A stretch of DNA of 64,000 nucleotides, taken from contig NC_086029.1 in the NCBI RefSeq assembly GCF_036323735.1, positions 16,793,857 to 16,857,856 on the forward strand, written 5' to 3'. Of the stretch, positions 22,116 through 34,040 are shown in pieces; the stretch's first letter is position 1, and the number at the start of each line of letters is the position of its first letter. This DNA comes from Rattus norvegicus. Its lineage: Eukaryota; Chordata; Mammalia; Rodentia; Muridae. A program made the translations under genes and the position numbers. The notes beneath the pieces are model-generated. The model did no database searches. It worked only from the letters and a program-made list of their open reading frames with translations, and had not been told where the DNA came from.

Positions 22116-22763
22116 CTATACTCCTAATGATTAAAATTCAGTTATTATTCACTAAAAGTCTAAAGTTTCACAAGCCAAGTTGCCCTTGTGATTATTTTTC
22201 TTTATGATGTATCACCAGAGTGGATACACAATTGTTTGAGTGTGATTTCAGTATGATGAAATCTGCCATTTTTTTTTGTTCCATGCATCATATATCTTCT
22301 ACCTTAATTCTTTTTTTACATTGTACTTCTTATTGCACACTCTGAGGTTACAGTAAATGTGATCTCATAGATTTCTTTTTAATCATATCAAATTTTTATT
22401 GGGTAAAACTTTTGCTGAATTATTTTCATTTTGTTTGTATTTGTTTTGTTCATCATTTAGGGACACCCATTCATTTTTTGTTTATTAATTTATAAACATT
22501 TGCAAATGATTTTAGAAATGTATGTGTTCACTCATGCTAAATGTGATTTCAATCTAATTTTTGGTTTTAAGTATACTTATCTGCTATAGTCTTTAATGAG
22601 ACATACAGTTCTACGGCTACAAGGTACACTATGCTTATGAGATACTCAGGCTCCATCTGCCTAGCAGCCGTAAAGAGTGAGTTTAGTCCTTAACTTTTCA
22701 CATCTCCTCAAGAGTAATTTGTTTTCTCTGAAATTCACTGGTCTGTAACTGAAGGCTTGTGAT
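22116..22763. other. Intergenic AT-rich stretch, nothing recognised
   Basis: AT-rich sequence rich in ATTTTT and TTGTTT words; no element or exon was identified. Confidence 0.5.
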
Positions 22764-23765
22764 GTAGTTTCCTATTGCTCTGATAAAACACCATGACAAA
22801 GACGACTTATAGAAGAAATAGTTTAATTTCACTTTGATTCCAGAGGGATAAGAGTCTGTGATGGCAGAGCGGGAAGCTGAGAAGTCACATTTTCTTTTTT
22901 CTTTTTGTTATTTATGTATTTAATCTTTTTTTACATTCCAGATTTTGTCCCCCTCCCAGCCCACCCTCTGATTGTTCCACATCCCATACCTCCTTCCTCC
23001 TGCCTCCACCCACCATCTCCATGAGGATGTCCCCACCTCACCCCACCGGACCTCCCTACTCCCTGGGTCCTCCAGGCTCTTGAGGGTTGGGTGCATCTCC
23101 TCTGACTGAGTTTGGACCCAGCTGTCCTCTGCTGTATCTGTGCTGGGGACCTCACATCAGCTGGTGTGTGCTGCCCGGTTGGTAGCTCGGTGTCTGAGAG
23201 ATCTTGGGAGTTCAGGTTGAGACTGCTGGTCCTCCTACAGGGTCTCTCTCCTCCTCAGCTTCTTCCAGCTTTTCCTTAACTCAACCACAGGGGTCAGCAG
23301 CTTCTGTCCATTGGTTGGGTGTAAGTATCTGCATCTGACTCTTTCAGCTGCTTGTTGAGTCTTTCGAAAGGGCAGACATGATAGGTCCCTTTTTGTGAGC
23401 ACACCATATCCTCTGTAATAGTGTCAGGACTTGGGACCTCCCCTTGAGCTGGATCCCAATTTGGGACTGTTGCTGGACCTCCTTTTCCTCAGGCTCTTCT
23501 CCATTTTTGTACCAGAAGTTCTTTCAGACAGGAACAATTATGGGTCAAAATCATTTGCAACCCTGTTTTTTCTGCACAAGGTGGGTTTTTTCAAACCACA
23601 AGAATGAAGCAAAGACAGCAAAACTGGAATTGATGAGTTTTTAAACTCTCCAAGTCTTTCTCCATGACATACATATATCCTCTAACAAGGCTACACACCC
23701 CAAACAGGAAACAAGAGATCAAATATGTGAGCCAATAAGGTAGAATTCTCATTCAAACCACCAGA
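22764..23765 (-). mobile_element. MaLR-like repeat split by an L1
   Basis: The left part (22764-22892) reads GTAGTTTCCTATTGCTCTGATAAAACACCATGAC, and the right part (about 23600-23765) has CTCTCCAAGTCTTTCTCC, TAACAAGGCTACACACCCC and CATTCAAACCACCA. The same blocks occur in the same order in the intact copy at 38562-38852. The intervening 22893-23560 is an Lx-type L1 inserted into it. Confidence 0.65.
22893..23560 (-). mobile_element. Lx-type L1 3' UTR fragment
   Basis: On the plus strand it shows TGTTCCACATCCCATACCTCC, CTTGAGGGTTGGGTGCATC, CAGCTTCTGTCCATTGGTTGG, TTGGGACCTCCCCTTGAGC and CAGACAGGAACAATTATGGGTCA, the rodent Lx 3' UTR read backwards. Inserted within a MaLR-like element. Confidence 0.8.
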
Positions 23766-23933
23766 CTGCTGTCGGCTACTTCCTCCCCAAAGTTTTTTGT
23801 AAATAATAAAAGAATCTATTGTTCTTGACTCTGTTATTTTTGTAACGATTGTAGGTCTTTTCTTTTTAGTCCTGGATTTCAATTTTCTTGGGTTCAAAGG
23901 AAAAGTCTTATCTGACCCAGGAATTTCTAAGGG

Positions 23934-23935
<2 letters not shown>

Positions 23936-23981
<46 letters not shown>
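23936..23981 (+). repeat. (CA)23 microsatellite
   Basis: Uninterrupted CA dinucleotides. Confidence 0.97.
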
Positions 23982-23983
<2 letters not shown>

Positions 23984-24463
23984 GTTAGCATTTCACAATG
24001 CAACGGCATTTATACATTTTTTAGTGTTTTAATATTTTAATTCCAGAATGACATGTTACACATTTCTACATTACATATTTAACTCTGTCTCCTTATAACT
24101 GAGATGCAATTGGTATTATCTAGTTGTATAAGTGGCTCAAGCCAAGAGATATTGGTTCAGTTAATAAATAATTTTTACTTAATTTTATGTAACAATTTAG
24201 TGTGGACATCCCATCTTTTTTTCAATTTCATTTAGATTTGAATTTAGACATAATTAAATCTATTTTTTAAACTCTACTAACTACCTCACATTATACTTTG
24301 TTTTGCATTTAGCGATGTTACAGTACAAAATATCCATAAGAAAAGTAATAATTATATTGCCACTTAGAGAACATTTAAAATTATTTTAGGTCAGAAAGTC
24401 ATGAATTTTAATTTTTACATTTATTTGTTTATGTACTTATTTATTTACTGATCCACTTATGTA
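23982..24463. other. Intergenic AT-rich stretch, nothing recognised
   Basis: Very AT-rich with TTTAATTTT-type words. No element was recognised. Confidence 0.5.
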
Positions 24464-24516
<53 letters not shown>

Positions 24517-24668
24517 ATGTGTATGCCTGCCACAGAGACCATGTGGAAATCAAAGGACAATTTGGGGATGCATTTCTCTCCTTCTATGGGTCCCGTATAT
24601 TGAACTCACATCCTCAGACTTAGCAACAAGAACAGGCATCTTTACCTAATAAGACATCCTCAAGGCCC
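24464..24668 (-). mobile_element. B3 SINE with expanded (TG)25
   Basis: On the plus strand, a (GT)n run (24466-24514) precedes ATGCCTGCCACAGAGACCATGTGG, CTCCTTCTATGGGTCCCG and ATTGAACTCACATCC, then CATCTTTACCTAATAAGACATCCTCAAGG, a B3 read from tail to head. Confidence 0.75.
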
Positions 24669-24753
24669 TCTTAATTCTTAAGATGAAAAGAATGACTCTT
24701 TCTTGTGTTACTTGTTAACCTGTTACAGAGGAATACAAAGCCTGTTTTGAGTA

Positions 24754-24755
<2 letters not shown>

Positions 24756-24814
<59 letters not shown>

Positions 24815-24880
24815 ATGGAGGGAGGGAGGGACAGGCAGAGGGAGGGAGGAAAGTAGAAAGGGAAGAAGAAAGAAAAAAAA
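24756..24880 (+). repeat. (GA)28 plus purine-rich tract
   Basis: GA repeats at 24756-24811 continue into GGAGGGAGGGA and GAAGAAGAAAGAAAA. The derived Arg-Glu and Leu-Ser frames are artefacts. Confidence 0.95.
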
Positions 24881-26227
24881 CAAAACTACACTGTGCTTTA
24901 TTTTACTTACCCACCTCTTCTTAGTATGGATTCTTCTCTGCTTCTCCAAATACAGAGCAAGAAGTTAGAACAATGCATAAATAAGATAATCTTAAACACA
25001 TCTATTGTTCTCACATGTTTCAAGTGAAATGACATGTGTTGTCTTTTTCTACCGCTTAGCATTGTTAAATTTAGATGATTGCATCTCATCCGTTCTGTAT
25101 CCGTGCTTTCAATAGTTCCAGAAATCTACCTCACTTCTCTCTTCATTGCACCCTTGCTCTGAAAAGAGTATATACCATAAAGAATGAGTCAGGCTACTGA
25201 GACGCTTAGTCAATGAGAAGCTAAATGAACGCCCTAAATGTGTGTGGCTGCACATCATTGGTTTTATAGTCTAAAAGAATTCATGTGTTACTTGGTCTGT
25301 GTAACAACATGATCCTTCCTGAAAAATACACTAAACTTTGCCCTGAATTTCCTGGTGTTAATAGGAGTTGCACATGAGTAAATCAAAACAGAATTCATGC
25401 CCCCTGGCACAACAGCATATGTATAGTTGCTCTTCAGTTCAGGAAGGGCTCTAGAATGCAGAATTGTAACCGCATGAAATAGAAATGCACATAAACGTGG
25501 GGGTAATGGGGCTGGTTCTCCAATAAAATAAAAGTGTAATTGCCATCTCACTTTCTGTTTTCAATGAGTAGGAATTAAGAGACAGTCTCTGTGTTTAGCT
25601 TGCTGAATAGTTTATTAAACCAAAGGCACTGCATTCCATACACAAATAACATGATGTTTTTATTTTTTACCAAAACTACACATAAATGATTTCTCTCTCC
25701 ATTGTTTTATTGAGTCCTGTAACAAATCTTAACATATAGGTCTATATGGAAGACCTATATTATGAACTGTGTTATACTAGTTATGCATTCAGAGGGACCT
25801 GAAAATAAAGTAGACAAGAATTCTGTTCAAAAGGAGGTTAAAGGCCAATTAAATCATTGGGAGGTGCATCCAGAATTTAATTACAAAGCAATCATATAAG
25901 TGAATTTATCGATATAGGTTTTATTTGGGTATCTTTCCAAAACTGAGAATATAATCAATTTATTGTACATTTAAATATATCTCAATATCTAAAATGTTTT
26001 CCCTTAAGTTTCCTTCTTTTATGTACAAGAAAATGAAAGTTCAAAGGTGCTCAATGTAAATATTTCAAGTAACTTTGGAAAGCAGATTTGCCATTTTCAC
26101 ACTACAAAAACGAACATCTGGGCATTATTTCTGTATTCAAATGTTAAGTTTTTTTGCTTGTTAATAACGACCTGATCATTCAATTTGTTAGGAATTTTAT
26201 GGTAATATGTTGTGGAATTTGAGTCGA
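24881..26227. other. Intergenic stretch, nothing recognised
   Basis: AT-rich sequence with a short hairpin at 25734-25760 (10-bp stem, 7-nt loop). No repeat family or exon was recognised. Confidence 0.5.
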
Positions 26228-26990
26228 CCTTTGAAAAGGTTCCTCCCCGCTCCCCAGCCTGGCATCTAGAGGTCCTATGCGATGTGATCCTGTGATCCCA
26301 TTTCAGGGATCAAGCCTGAGATGACCCCCAGTCCAGCGACACAGGGCTTGGTTGGGCAGAGCACCCTGAGGTCATCCTTGGTAGCCACAGGGAGGAAGCC
26401 CATGACACTTGGCTAGAGCCTTATGGCAGGAGTGGGTCATAGCTCTCTCGAGCAGCCTCAGACACTCAGGGGCCTAGGGTTCGACTAAGGTGAGCAAGTG
26501 TGTGGTGGAGATATGGAAGAGAAAGAAAAGCAGAATTCATGCACGATGAAGAGAGGTGGAACTGGAGACGGGAGGGTAGTGGGAAACAGCCTGATATGAG
26601 TAGCTAGAGATGCCACATAATGTCATGGTGAGGTCCTGGCCTGTGCTGCCACATAGAGCCACCTCTGTGTCCCTGGCCCTGCAGCAACGGGGTCTGTCAA
26701 CCATCAAAGTACAGAGAGAGACATCCCTGGTCTGGGCTGCAGTTTGGAGTCAAGTTGATGTCTGAGATCTGTGCAGCAGTGCTGGCCCAGCCCCTCACCA
26801 CCTGAAACATTTGGGAGAGGGGACCCCTCTCCTTCCCTAAGGAAGCACAGTATAGTTAGCCCTCATAGCAGGAGTTGCAAGGAAGCTAACCCAAAGGGGG
26901 TGAGTGTATGAGAGCTGGTCCTGCCTTTTGTCTGTTGCCGTGGGTGAGGGAAAGACACAACCCTCCCCACTCCCTGACCCTGGCCACCTG

Positions 26991-27061
<71 letters not shown>

Positions 27062-27720
27062 ATCTGTGTACATCATCTTCTGTAGCATTAGGAGAGCTGG
27101 CCCTGCACCTCCTCGTCTGGACAACACAGTACAGCTGACCCTAGTGGTGAGGGGCACGGTGCGGGGAAGAGGGCTTCACTCATTCCTCTATGCCCCCTCA
27201 TGGTAGACAAGCTTTCTTCCCCACACCCTGCCCCTTACCACTTAGGGCAAGCAGGAGAGCTGACCCAGAGGCCACAGAGCTAGTGAACCATCCCTGCCCC
27301 TCACCAGCTACAACACTCAGGAGAGTGGGGCCTTCATTTGGCCTGGACAGCACAGTAGAGCTGATTTTGCTGCTGGCATGGGCACCCGTAAGCCAGCTCT
27401 AAGGGCATGAGAACTGGAAAGCTGTTTCTGCTCCTTGCCCTCTGTGGCATTAAGTGAACAACCCAGAACCTGCCCTGGTGGTATGGATGCAGGAGAGGTA
27501 GCAGGCTGACCAGCTCATGTACCATCAACTCCAGACTCAGGGCTTTGACTTGGCCCATCCTAACATCCACCCCATCTATGAGCTGCTGGAGTGTATGAAG
27601 GGGCCAGTACTACAGATCCAAAGCTGCGTATTCTCCATGACACGGGGCAACAACAGGAGTTTACATCATGTCCTGGGTCCTTCGTTGTCTCAGCACTGAC
27701 TGATCCTGTGAGAAAAGAGG
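26228..27720 (+). repeat. GC-rich murid tandem-like repeat (MurSatRep1-like)
   Basis: Composition jumps to GC-rich against AT-rich flanks. Related modules recur: GAGAGCTGGTCCTGCC (26909), GGAGAGCTGGCCCTGCACCTC (27091) and GGAGAGCTGACCCAG (27255); CTGGACAACACAGTACAGCTGACC (about 27117) and CTGGACAGCACAGTAGAGCTGATT (about 27342), spaced about 226 bp. A (GA)33 run lies at 26994-27059. The name is from memory and uncertain. Several frames of 60-106 codons cross it but are module artefacts. Confidence 0.5.
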
Positions 27721-28639
27721 CTGTTCCCCATCATGCTAGTCTACCCTGATGGTTTTATTATATCATAGGCACAGAATCATGTGGCCTCTGAAACTGGGAA
27801 CTCCTATCACTTAAAGCTGCTTGAGACAGATTTTCTGTCATGAACACAATAATCTCCTATTACCACTCTCCAAAATTTCCACAAAACGTGTGACTTAAGT
27901 GTGAATCCAGATCTAATTATTTTGTAGGAGCAGAGGTCAGATGTATAAAATGGGGCACCTTGAGTTAAAAATCAAGGTTCCATTAGGGGATGCTCCATGT
28001 ACAAGTTCTGGTGTAAATCATTACTTAAATTGTCCAACATTGAGAAGCAGTCATCAAACTTGGTGCTCATAACCTGGACTACAATCAAGTCTGGCCATCC
28101 TTCCTCAATCAGAGAGAGACAAGCTAGAACTGCAAAGCAAAATTTATGAGGGAGAGGGAGAAAAAGATATAGAGAACCCAAGTTGGTCTTTGGGGCCCTA
28201 AAGTTTAAATAGAGAACCAAGGATATGCAGATCTAGACAGTGTCCATCAACGTGTGGTTCCAGTCACTGGACTTCAGTCTCTTTCTTAAGGAAGTCTGAC
28301 AAGTTATTAAAATTCTGAAATATATCCCCCTAGAGAAAGGTCTCCCTCTGGCTGAGGTGTTTTCTTCCCTCCATGCGATTGTCTCCACGTGACGCATTTC
28401 TCTGTGGTCTATGGTTTTACTAGAAATCTGATAGATTCAGAGAAACAAGTGCTTCTTTCAAACATCTTCACTTCTGTCAGTTACAAAGTTACCTGCATCC
28501 TTTGGCTCTTCAGATCTCTAACTTCAGATCTCTAAATTCAGCAGGGAAGCACCTTCCGATGTCTCTCAGACTAGGACACGTCTCTGCTTCTATATGTAAG
28601 CACTGTGTAGACGGCACCAGGAAGACTCAGATGGTTTGG
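27721..28639. other. Intergenic stretch, mostly unrecognised
   Basis: It contains a perfect 14-bp tandem duplication (CTTCAGATCTCTAA, 28508-28521 and 28522-28535) and an unrecognised 82-codon minus-strand frame at 27972-28220. No clear repeat family. Confidence 0.45.
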
Positions 28640-29016
28640 ATATTTTGTTTTAATTGGAAGTAGATTTTTTATTTCATACAGTGTATTCTGATTATGCTCT
28701 GCTCACCCCCAACTCCTCCCAGATCCTTTCCCCTCCCTACCCATCCAAATCCACACGACTTCCCCCCTCATTACAATCCAAACAAGCAACCAAAATAATA
28801 ACTTAATCATATAAAATAAAAACGTACCAGAATAAGATAAAGCAAACTACCAGAAAAAAATAGCCAAAAGGGGGTAAATAAAACCAACCAAACAAATAAC
28901 AACAACAATAACAACAACAAACTCACAAGACACAAGACACATAGGTGTAGAGATACATACATTCACACACATAGAAATCCTATAAAAACAAAACATCAGA
29001 AGACATTATATATATG

Positions 29017-29065
<49 letters not shown>

Positions 29066-29240
29066 CAAAAGAAAAAGGGAAAGAAAGGAAAGTAATGTCC
29101 AGACAAAGTACTATGAGACAATGAACCCTCCGAAATGCCACTGAGTTCATTTTGTCCTCACCATGTATTGCTGGGCATGAGACATATCCTTGAGGATTAA
29201 CCTCCTTATTTTAACACATACCTACCAACAAACTTAGTTC
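28640..29240 (-). mobile_element. Old Lx-type L1 3' UTR fragment with (CA)n
   Basis: CTCACCCCCAACTCCTCCCAGATCC, CCTACCCATCCAAATCCAC, AACCAAACAAATAACAACAAC, and GCCACTGAGTTCATTTTGTCC with TGCTGGGCATGAGAC follow the antisense L1/Lx 3' UTR. A (CA)21 run at 29021-29063 lies inside. Confidence 0.65.
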
Positions 29241-30110
29241 TATCTGCGATGTCACTCTCATTTTCTATATAACACATATTCTCACATGCCTTAATTATCA
29301 TACCTCCTAAAACTCTGTGTGAGGTAGTCTTATTCACATCATATGATAGAGATTGGCAGAAAGTACTTATATTTCTATTGGACATATCCCTCATTGAAGG
29401 AGAAAATATATAAATAAAAAGTAAACAAAATTTATCAATGAAAAGTTTGAGAAGGTTTTGTATAGTCTAATACATGGTTTCAAAATAAAAAAATTGCAAG
29501 TATTATTTTATTCAAAAGAATGCTTAACAACTCGAAAGGTGTTTTCTAAGGCTCTAAACTCTTGGCAGCAAACGAACTGTACAACTGAAACACACAGTGA
29601 GGTTGACTTTAGCCATGTCGCTCTATCTGACTTTAAAAGGGGCAGCGCTCTTTTTCTGTGTCTTGTGCCTGATCCATTGTGTAGAAAAGCTTGTGTAACT
29701 AAACCCAGGGTTGTGTTATCCAGGGGTGTCAGGAACTCTTTCATCGGGGGCCATAAACACAGTGTTGCATCTGTGTGAAACTGCCTAGGTGAGACATGCT
29801 TGAAGTCAGGGGCAGCATCAGATGATCTCTGGGGGGTCCCTGCCAGCCTTCTGAATCGTTGAGAGTAATTTCCAATCAGCATGCTAATGAGTGCTTTAAA
29901 TCTGTATTCTGGCTTCCTTGTAGATAATTATGAGGACCGTGGAGTGGAGAATAGAACCTCTGCATGAGTGTCTAATAGGAATAAAAGAAGGAAGAAAGGT
30001 GTAGGGGGATTCTGCCTGAAAAGAAAAAACTAAGCAAGAGTGATTTAAAAGGGGAGGGTGGGGGTCAAGCAGTAAGATAGGAGAGAAGGCAATTGCCTGG
30101 AAGGTGAATG
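29241..30110. other. Intergenic stretch, nothing recognised
   Basis: Two overlapping frames (plus 29458-29778, minus 29508-29882) occur here, but neither translation is recognised and no splice context supports them. Confidence 0.45.
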
Positions 30111-30235
30111 CCGCAGAGGTCCTCGTAGTAACTGGGCAGTCCGGGGCTCTGTTTCTATTGCCTGTTCTCCTAGTGTTTCGCTGTATGATTCCGGGCAAGT
30201 CACTTGACCCTAGTTTCCCCATCTGAAACCAGAAG
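30111..30235 (+). mobile_element. MIR SINE (ancient)
   Basis: GATTCCGGGCAAGTCACTTGACCCTAG and TTTCCCCATCTGAAACC match the conserved central core and 3' side of mammalian-wide MIR. Confidence 0.8.
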
Positions 30236-31254
30236 AGTCCCCCTGGTTTTGCTTGATCACCTAACTAATATGAAACTACAGGAATTGAATGAAGGGTAGA
30301 ATTTCATTTTGGGCTTCATCACTGCTGTGGCGATGACAGATGGGAGTCATATGAATTCTGTTAGTCCCTGCGCTTCATTAACCAACAAGAAAACAAAATG
30401 CCAGAGTGACATGGATATTAAACTAAACTTTGAAAACTCTTTAGGGGAATCGAAACTTTGCATATTCTATAGATTATATACAGCAATAACTTATAATGAT
30501 TTCTGCATTGTGGAAAGTTGCCTGCGATTTGTCCTTTGTGTTTGACTATCTAACTACCCCAGGGTTGGCCCTGAATGAGGAATAATGAGGAAAATGCATA
30601 CCTGATTAGGTCAGTGTGGTTCCTTCTGTAGCCAGTTTGTAAAGACAACACCTTCATATGAACAGGGATGTACACAGTTCTGTGAGCAGCAGTGAGAGTG
30701 TACCAATCCAAATACATTTCTTGCATCTGCCATGCCATTTGTAAGTTTAATTTGAATTATCATCTTTCTTAGCACAAAATGCCATTTACTCTGGTTGACT
30801 AAGCTGGGAAGTTTCCAAACACAGCACACAGAATGAGATGCTTCAGCCTACCCATTTCCGATGGTACTTTATTCTTCCACAGATAACTGTTTGTTTTAAT
30901 AAGCACGACCAAAATGAAAAAGATCAAACAAAGAAAGAATAAAATGAATGCAGACATAGGCAATAACAATTACTTCTAAACACAGATGGTATAAAATTAA
31001 CTGACATTTTGTCTGCATCCAATCTTGAAAACCTGAAACATCCTACCAAGGTGGGAACTACTACTGATAGTAATTATTTAATGTTATAAAACTCACCATG
31101 TATTTCCATCAATGTCAAAGACTTAGAACTACCCCGAAAAAGTACCTGGCATTTTGAGTTGAGATTGAAATTATATTCAAGCAGTTTTGCTTACACACAT
31201 TAAGGAGAGGGCAGAGATATCAGAAAACACTGCTCCATGTAAGGTTTGGGGAAT
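30236..31254. other. Intergenic stretch, nothing recognised
   Basis: Repeat-poor, flanked on both sides by ancient MIR copies, which suggests an old undisturbed segment. Confidence 0.45.
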
Positions 31255-31400
31255 CGTAAATCTGTTTTCAGCTCTGCCATTAGCTTTTAGATGGCATTAT
31301 ACCTTAGTCTCACCATCTGTACATTATGAATAATCATATTTTGCTAATTCACAGGTGGGTTATAAAGAATAGGTAATAAAAAAGTAACTCAGAATGTATA
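31255..31400 (+). mobile_element. MIR SINE (ancient)
   Basis: TTTCAGCTCTGCCATTAGC, CCTTAGTCTCACCATCTGTAC and the ACAGGTGGGTTATAAAGAATAGG block follow the MIR order with divergence. Confidence 0.6.
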
Positions 31401-31559
31401 AATACTCTCAGAGACAAGACAGGAAAAACAAAGGGTTAAGAGACACATCACATATGGTTTGAGATTCCAATGAATTTCAGATAAAATGTCTTAATTGTAT
31501 ACTACCTGTGTTTAGAAGATGAGGATTCTTTAAACCTGCAGACGGAAATATTTTCTTAC

Positions 31560-31860
31560 AATATTTACATTACTACATGTTTGGGTGACTAATGTATCTA
31601 TATTCCTGGATCTCTGAGGGGTAACAAAGGAGAAAGCCCTGATGCTATAACGTGATTGGTTAGGACTTCTGCATTGTGATTGGTTAGACTTCTGGAGGGC
31701 TCGGCTATGGCAGATCTTCGCTTCATGTTTACGTGCTATTTAATGGTGACCGACACCTTTAACTGAAGGACTGAATGGAGCACACACTTTACCTGGGAGT
31801 GGAGAATAAAGAGCTCAAGGGATCTCTTCTATCTCTTGGAATTTACATTTGTTAGTTAGC
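31560..31860 (+). mobile_element. LTR-like segment with duplicated CCAAT module
   Basis: GTGATTGGTTAGGACTTCTG (31652-31671) and GTGATTGGTTAGACTTCTGG (31676-31695) are near-identical modules, each with an inverted CCAAT box. AATAAAGAGCTCAAGGGATCTC follows downstream, as in the R region of an LTR. The termini were not identified and the family is unknown. Confidence 0.35.
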
Positions 31861-32837
31861 ACAAGAAGCCTTGTGCCCTTATAAATCCAATTTCCAAGGA
31901 AACCCAATTCATTTGTCCAATGTAGGTCAATGTGTACTCATGGATATTGCTTATTTGGAGCAGAGAGTTCAGAGTACACATGGACCATAGGTACTTTTGA
32001 TTATTGATAGATATGACAAAAACATCATGGTGAACCAAAAAAATCAACCAAGTTGGTGACTCCAACATAGTTTTTACTAGAGACTAATAACCACCTGACT
32101 TAAAAAAGCAAAGAAAGATACACACTCACTTTCTTTTTATGCTAGAAGAAATATTTCTTACCAGCTACTGCCTTATACACATCTTTTTGTCTTAACCCTT
32201 TTCATTTCATGAAGAAAATTGGAGTTTGAAAATGCAGAGATCGAAGTTATTCTTCATACCTCCACAATGCTCTTGCTCCTGAAATGACCACTCAAAAATA
32301 AAATGATACCCTTTAGCTTCTTCCTTTCATAAAGTTTGATCTCCTTATAGGAAAGATAAAACCAATAACCTAAGCTGTTGGTTTAAAGGCGTTCATTTAA
32401 TGGTAAGAAAGTCAGGAGGAAAGAGAATTTCAAGGATGGGTAGTCAAAACTGTTAAAACCATGCACAGTGGGTGAAAAGTACAAAGCGGGGAAAGCCATT
32501 TTATTCTGTGATTATCATTTGTGACATTCAGAAACACAGTTTCATTCGTGTGGGGGCAGAAGGTCAGATGATGTTGAGTTCAAGAGCAAGTGGGTGAGGC
32601 TCGGAAGGATCCGCAGGCAGCAAGGGGCAGAATACACCTCTAAACTGACAAGGAACAGAAAGGAGCTAGAATAGGAGACATTTGAAATCCGACCTTTCTA
32701 ATCACATCTCACAGCTTTAGGGTGCGTAGCTCCAGAGATACTCCTTTAATTAGAGGATGCCTACATTCAGAGTTTACAGTGGAAAGGAGGCTTTCTTTAG
32801 GGTTCAATCTAGTCCAATTCCTGTTAGCTTTGAATGT
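31861..32837. other. Intergenic stretch, nothing recognised
   Basis: No element or exon was recognised. Confidence 0.45.
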
Positions 32838-32838
32838 G

Positions 32839-32902
<64 letters not shown>
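32839..32902 (+). repeat. (TC)32 microsatellite
   Basis: A TC run with one G interruption at 32881, continuing into pyrimidine-rich sequence to about 32995. Confidence 0.95.
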
Positions 32903-33142
32903 ATTCATATATCTTGTTTCTCTTCTCCTTTATTCCCTTCCCTTTCCTTACTTCTCCCCTTCTTCTTTTTCATTCTATTCTAACCCTTCTCCCTTGATTA
33001 AAAGAAGCAGGAACTGTATTACAATAGACACATTTATAGCTACATGAAACCTCTCTGTAGTGATGTAGCACTGAGAGATAGTAGCAACACCATTTATCAA
33101 ACTAATTTGAAGCTTCCCTATACAATTACATTACCTGGGTGC

Positions 33143-33144
<2 letters not shown>

Positions 33145-33201
<57 letters not shown>
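33145..33201 (+). repeat. (CA)28 microsatellite
   Basis: Uninterrupted CA run at the 5' edge of the following L1. Confidence 0.97.
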
Positions 33202-33204
<3 letters not shown>

Positions 33205-33205
<1 letters not shown>

Positions 33206-34040
33206 GTCAAGGGGAACTGGGGGTAGCCAACAGCCAACAGAAAGCAAGCAGCTCTCAGGACCCAACGGTGAAGACATTAGCTGAAATACCCAACAAAGGG
33301 GGAGAGAGAACCTGTAGAGACCATATCCAGAGGTTAGGCACGGACCCCAGTTGAGGGATGGGGCCACCCACCCTTCTCAAAAATTTTAACTCAGAATTTT
33401 TCCTGTTTAAAGGACATAGAGGGACAAAGAGTGGAACAAAGACTGAAGGAAAGGCCATCTAGAGACTGCTGTACCTGGAGATCCATCCCATATACAGCCA
33501 CCAAACCCAAACACTATTGTGGATGCCCAGAAGTGCTTGCTGACAGGAGCCTGATATGGATGTCTCCTGAGAGATTCTGACAGAGTCTTACAGATACAGA
33601 TGAGAATGCTGGCAGTCAGGCACCAGACTGAGCATGGGGACCCCAAAGGAGGAGTTAGAGAAAGGACTGAAGGAGCTGAAAGGGTTTGCAACCCATAGGA
33701 AGAACAACAATATCAACAAAATAGAACCCCCCAGAGCTCCCAGGGACTGAAACACCAACCAAAGAATACATATGGAGGAACCCATGGCTCCAGCTGCATA
33801 TGTAGCAGAGGATGGCCTTGTTGGACATCAATGAGAGGAGAGGCCCTTGGTCTCTTGATGCCCCAGAGTAGGAGAATACTAGGGTGGTGGGGAGAGAGTG
33901 GGTGTGTTGGTGGGGGAGCAACTCCTGGAGGCAAGGGGAGAAAGGTAGGATGGGCAGTTTATGGAGGGGAAACTGGGAAGGGGGATAACATTTGAAATGT
34001 AAATAAACAAAATAACCAATACAATTTTTTTTAAAAAAAG
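33205..34040 (+). mobile_element. L1 3' UTR, 5'-truncated
   Basis: Blocks in order: GGGGCCACCCACCC, GAAAGGCCATCTAGAGACTGC, CCCAGAAGTGCTTGCTGACAGGAGCC, GGAGTTAGAGAAAGGACTGAAGG, CAGAGGATGGCCTTGTTGGACATC, and GAAATGTAAATAAACAAAATAACCAATACA followed by an A-rich tail. This is the classical rodent L1 3' UTR. It starts next to a CA microsatellite. No intact target-site duplication was located. Confidence 0.9.

Noticed and set aside
26837..27206. Frames with Arg-Glu or Leu-Ser repeats around 27.0 kb
   Set aside because: They cross the (GA)33 run in a degenerate tandem repeat.
27972..28220. 82-codon minus-strand frame that looks less repetitive than others
   Set aside because: Composition is protein-like, but I recognise no family and see no adjacent exon; length is within chance expectation for 64 kb.
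29458..29882. Overlapping frames of 106 and 124 codons on opposite strands
   Set aside because: Neither translation is recognised, and two long opposed frames in the same DNA are more likely chance than an overlapping gene pair.
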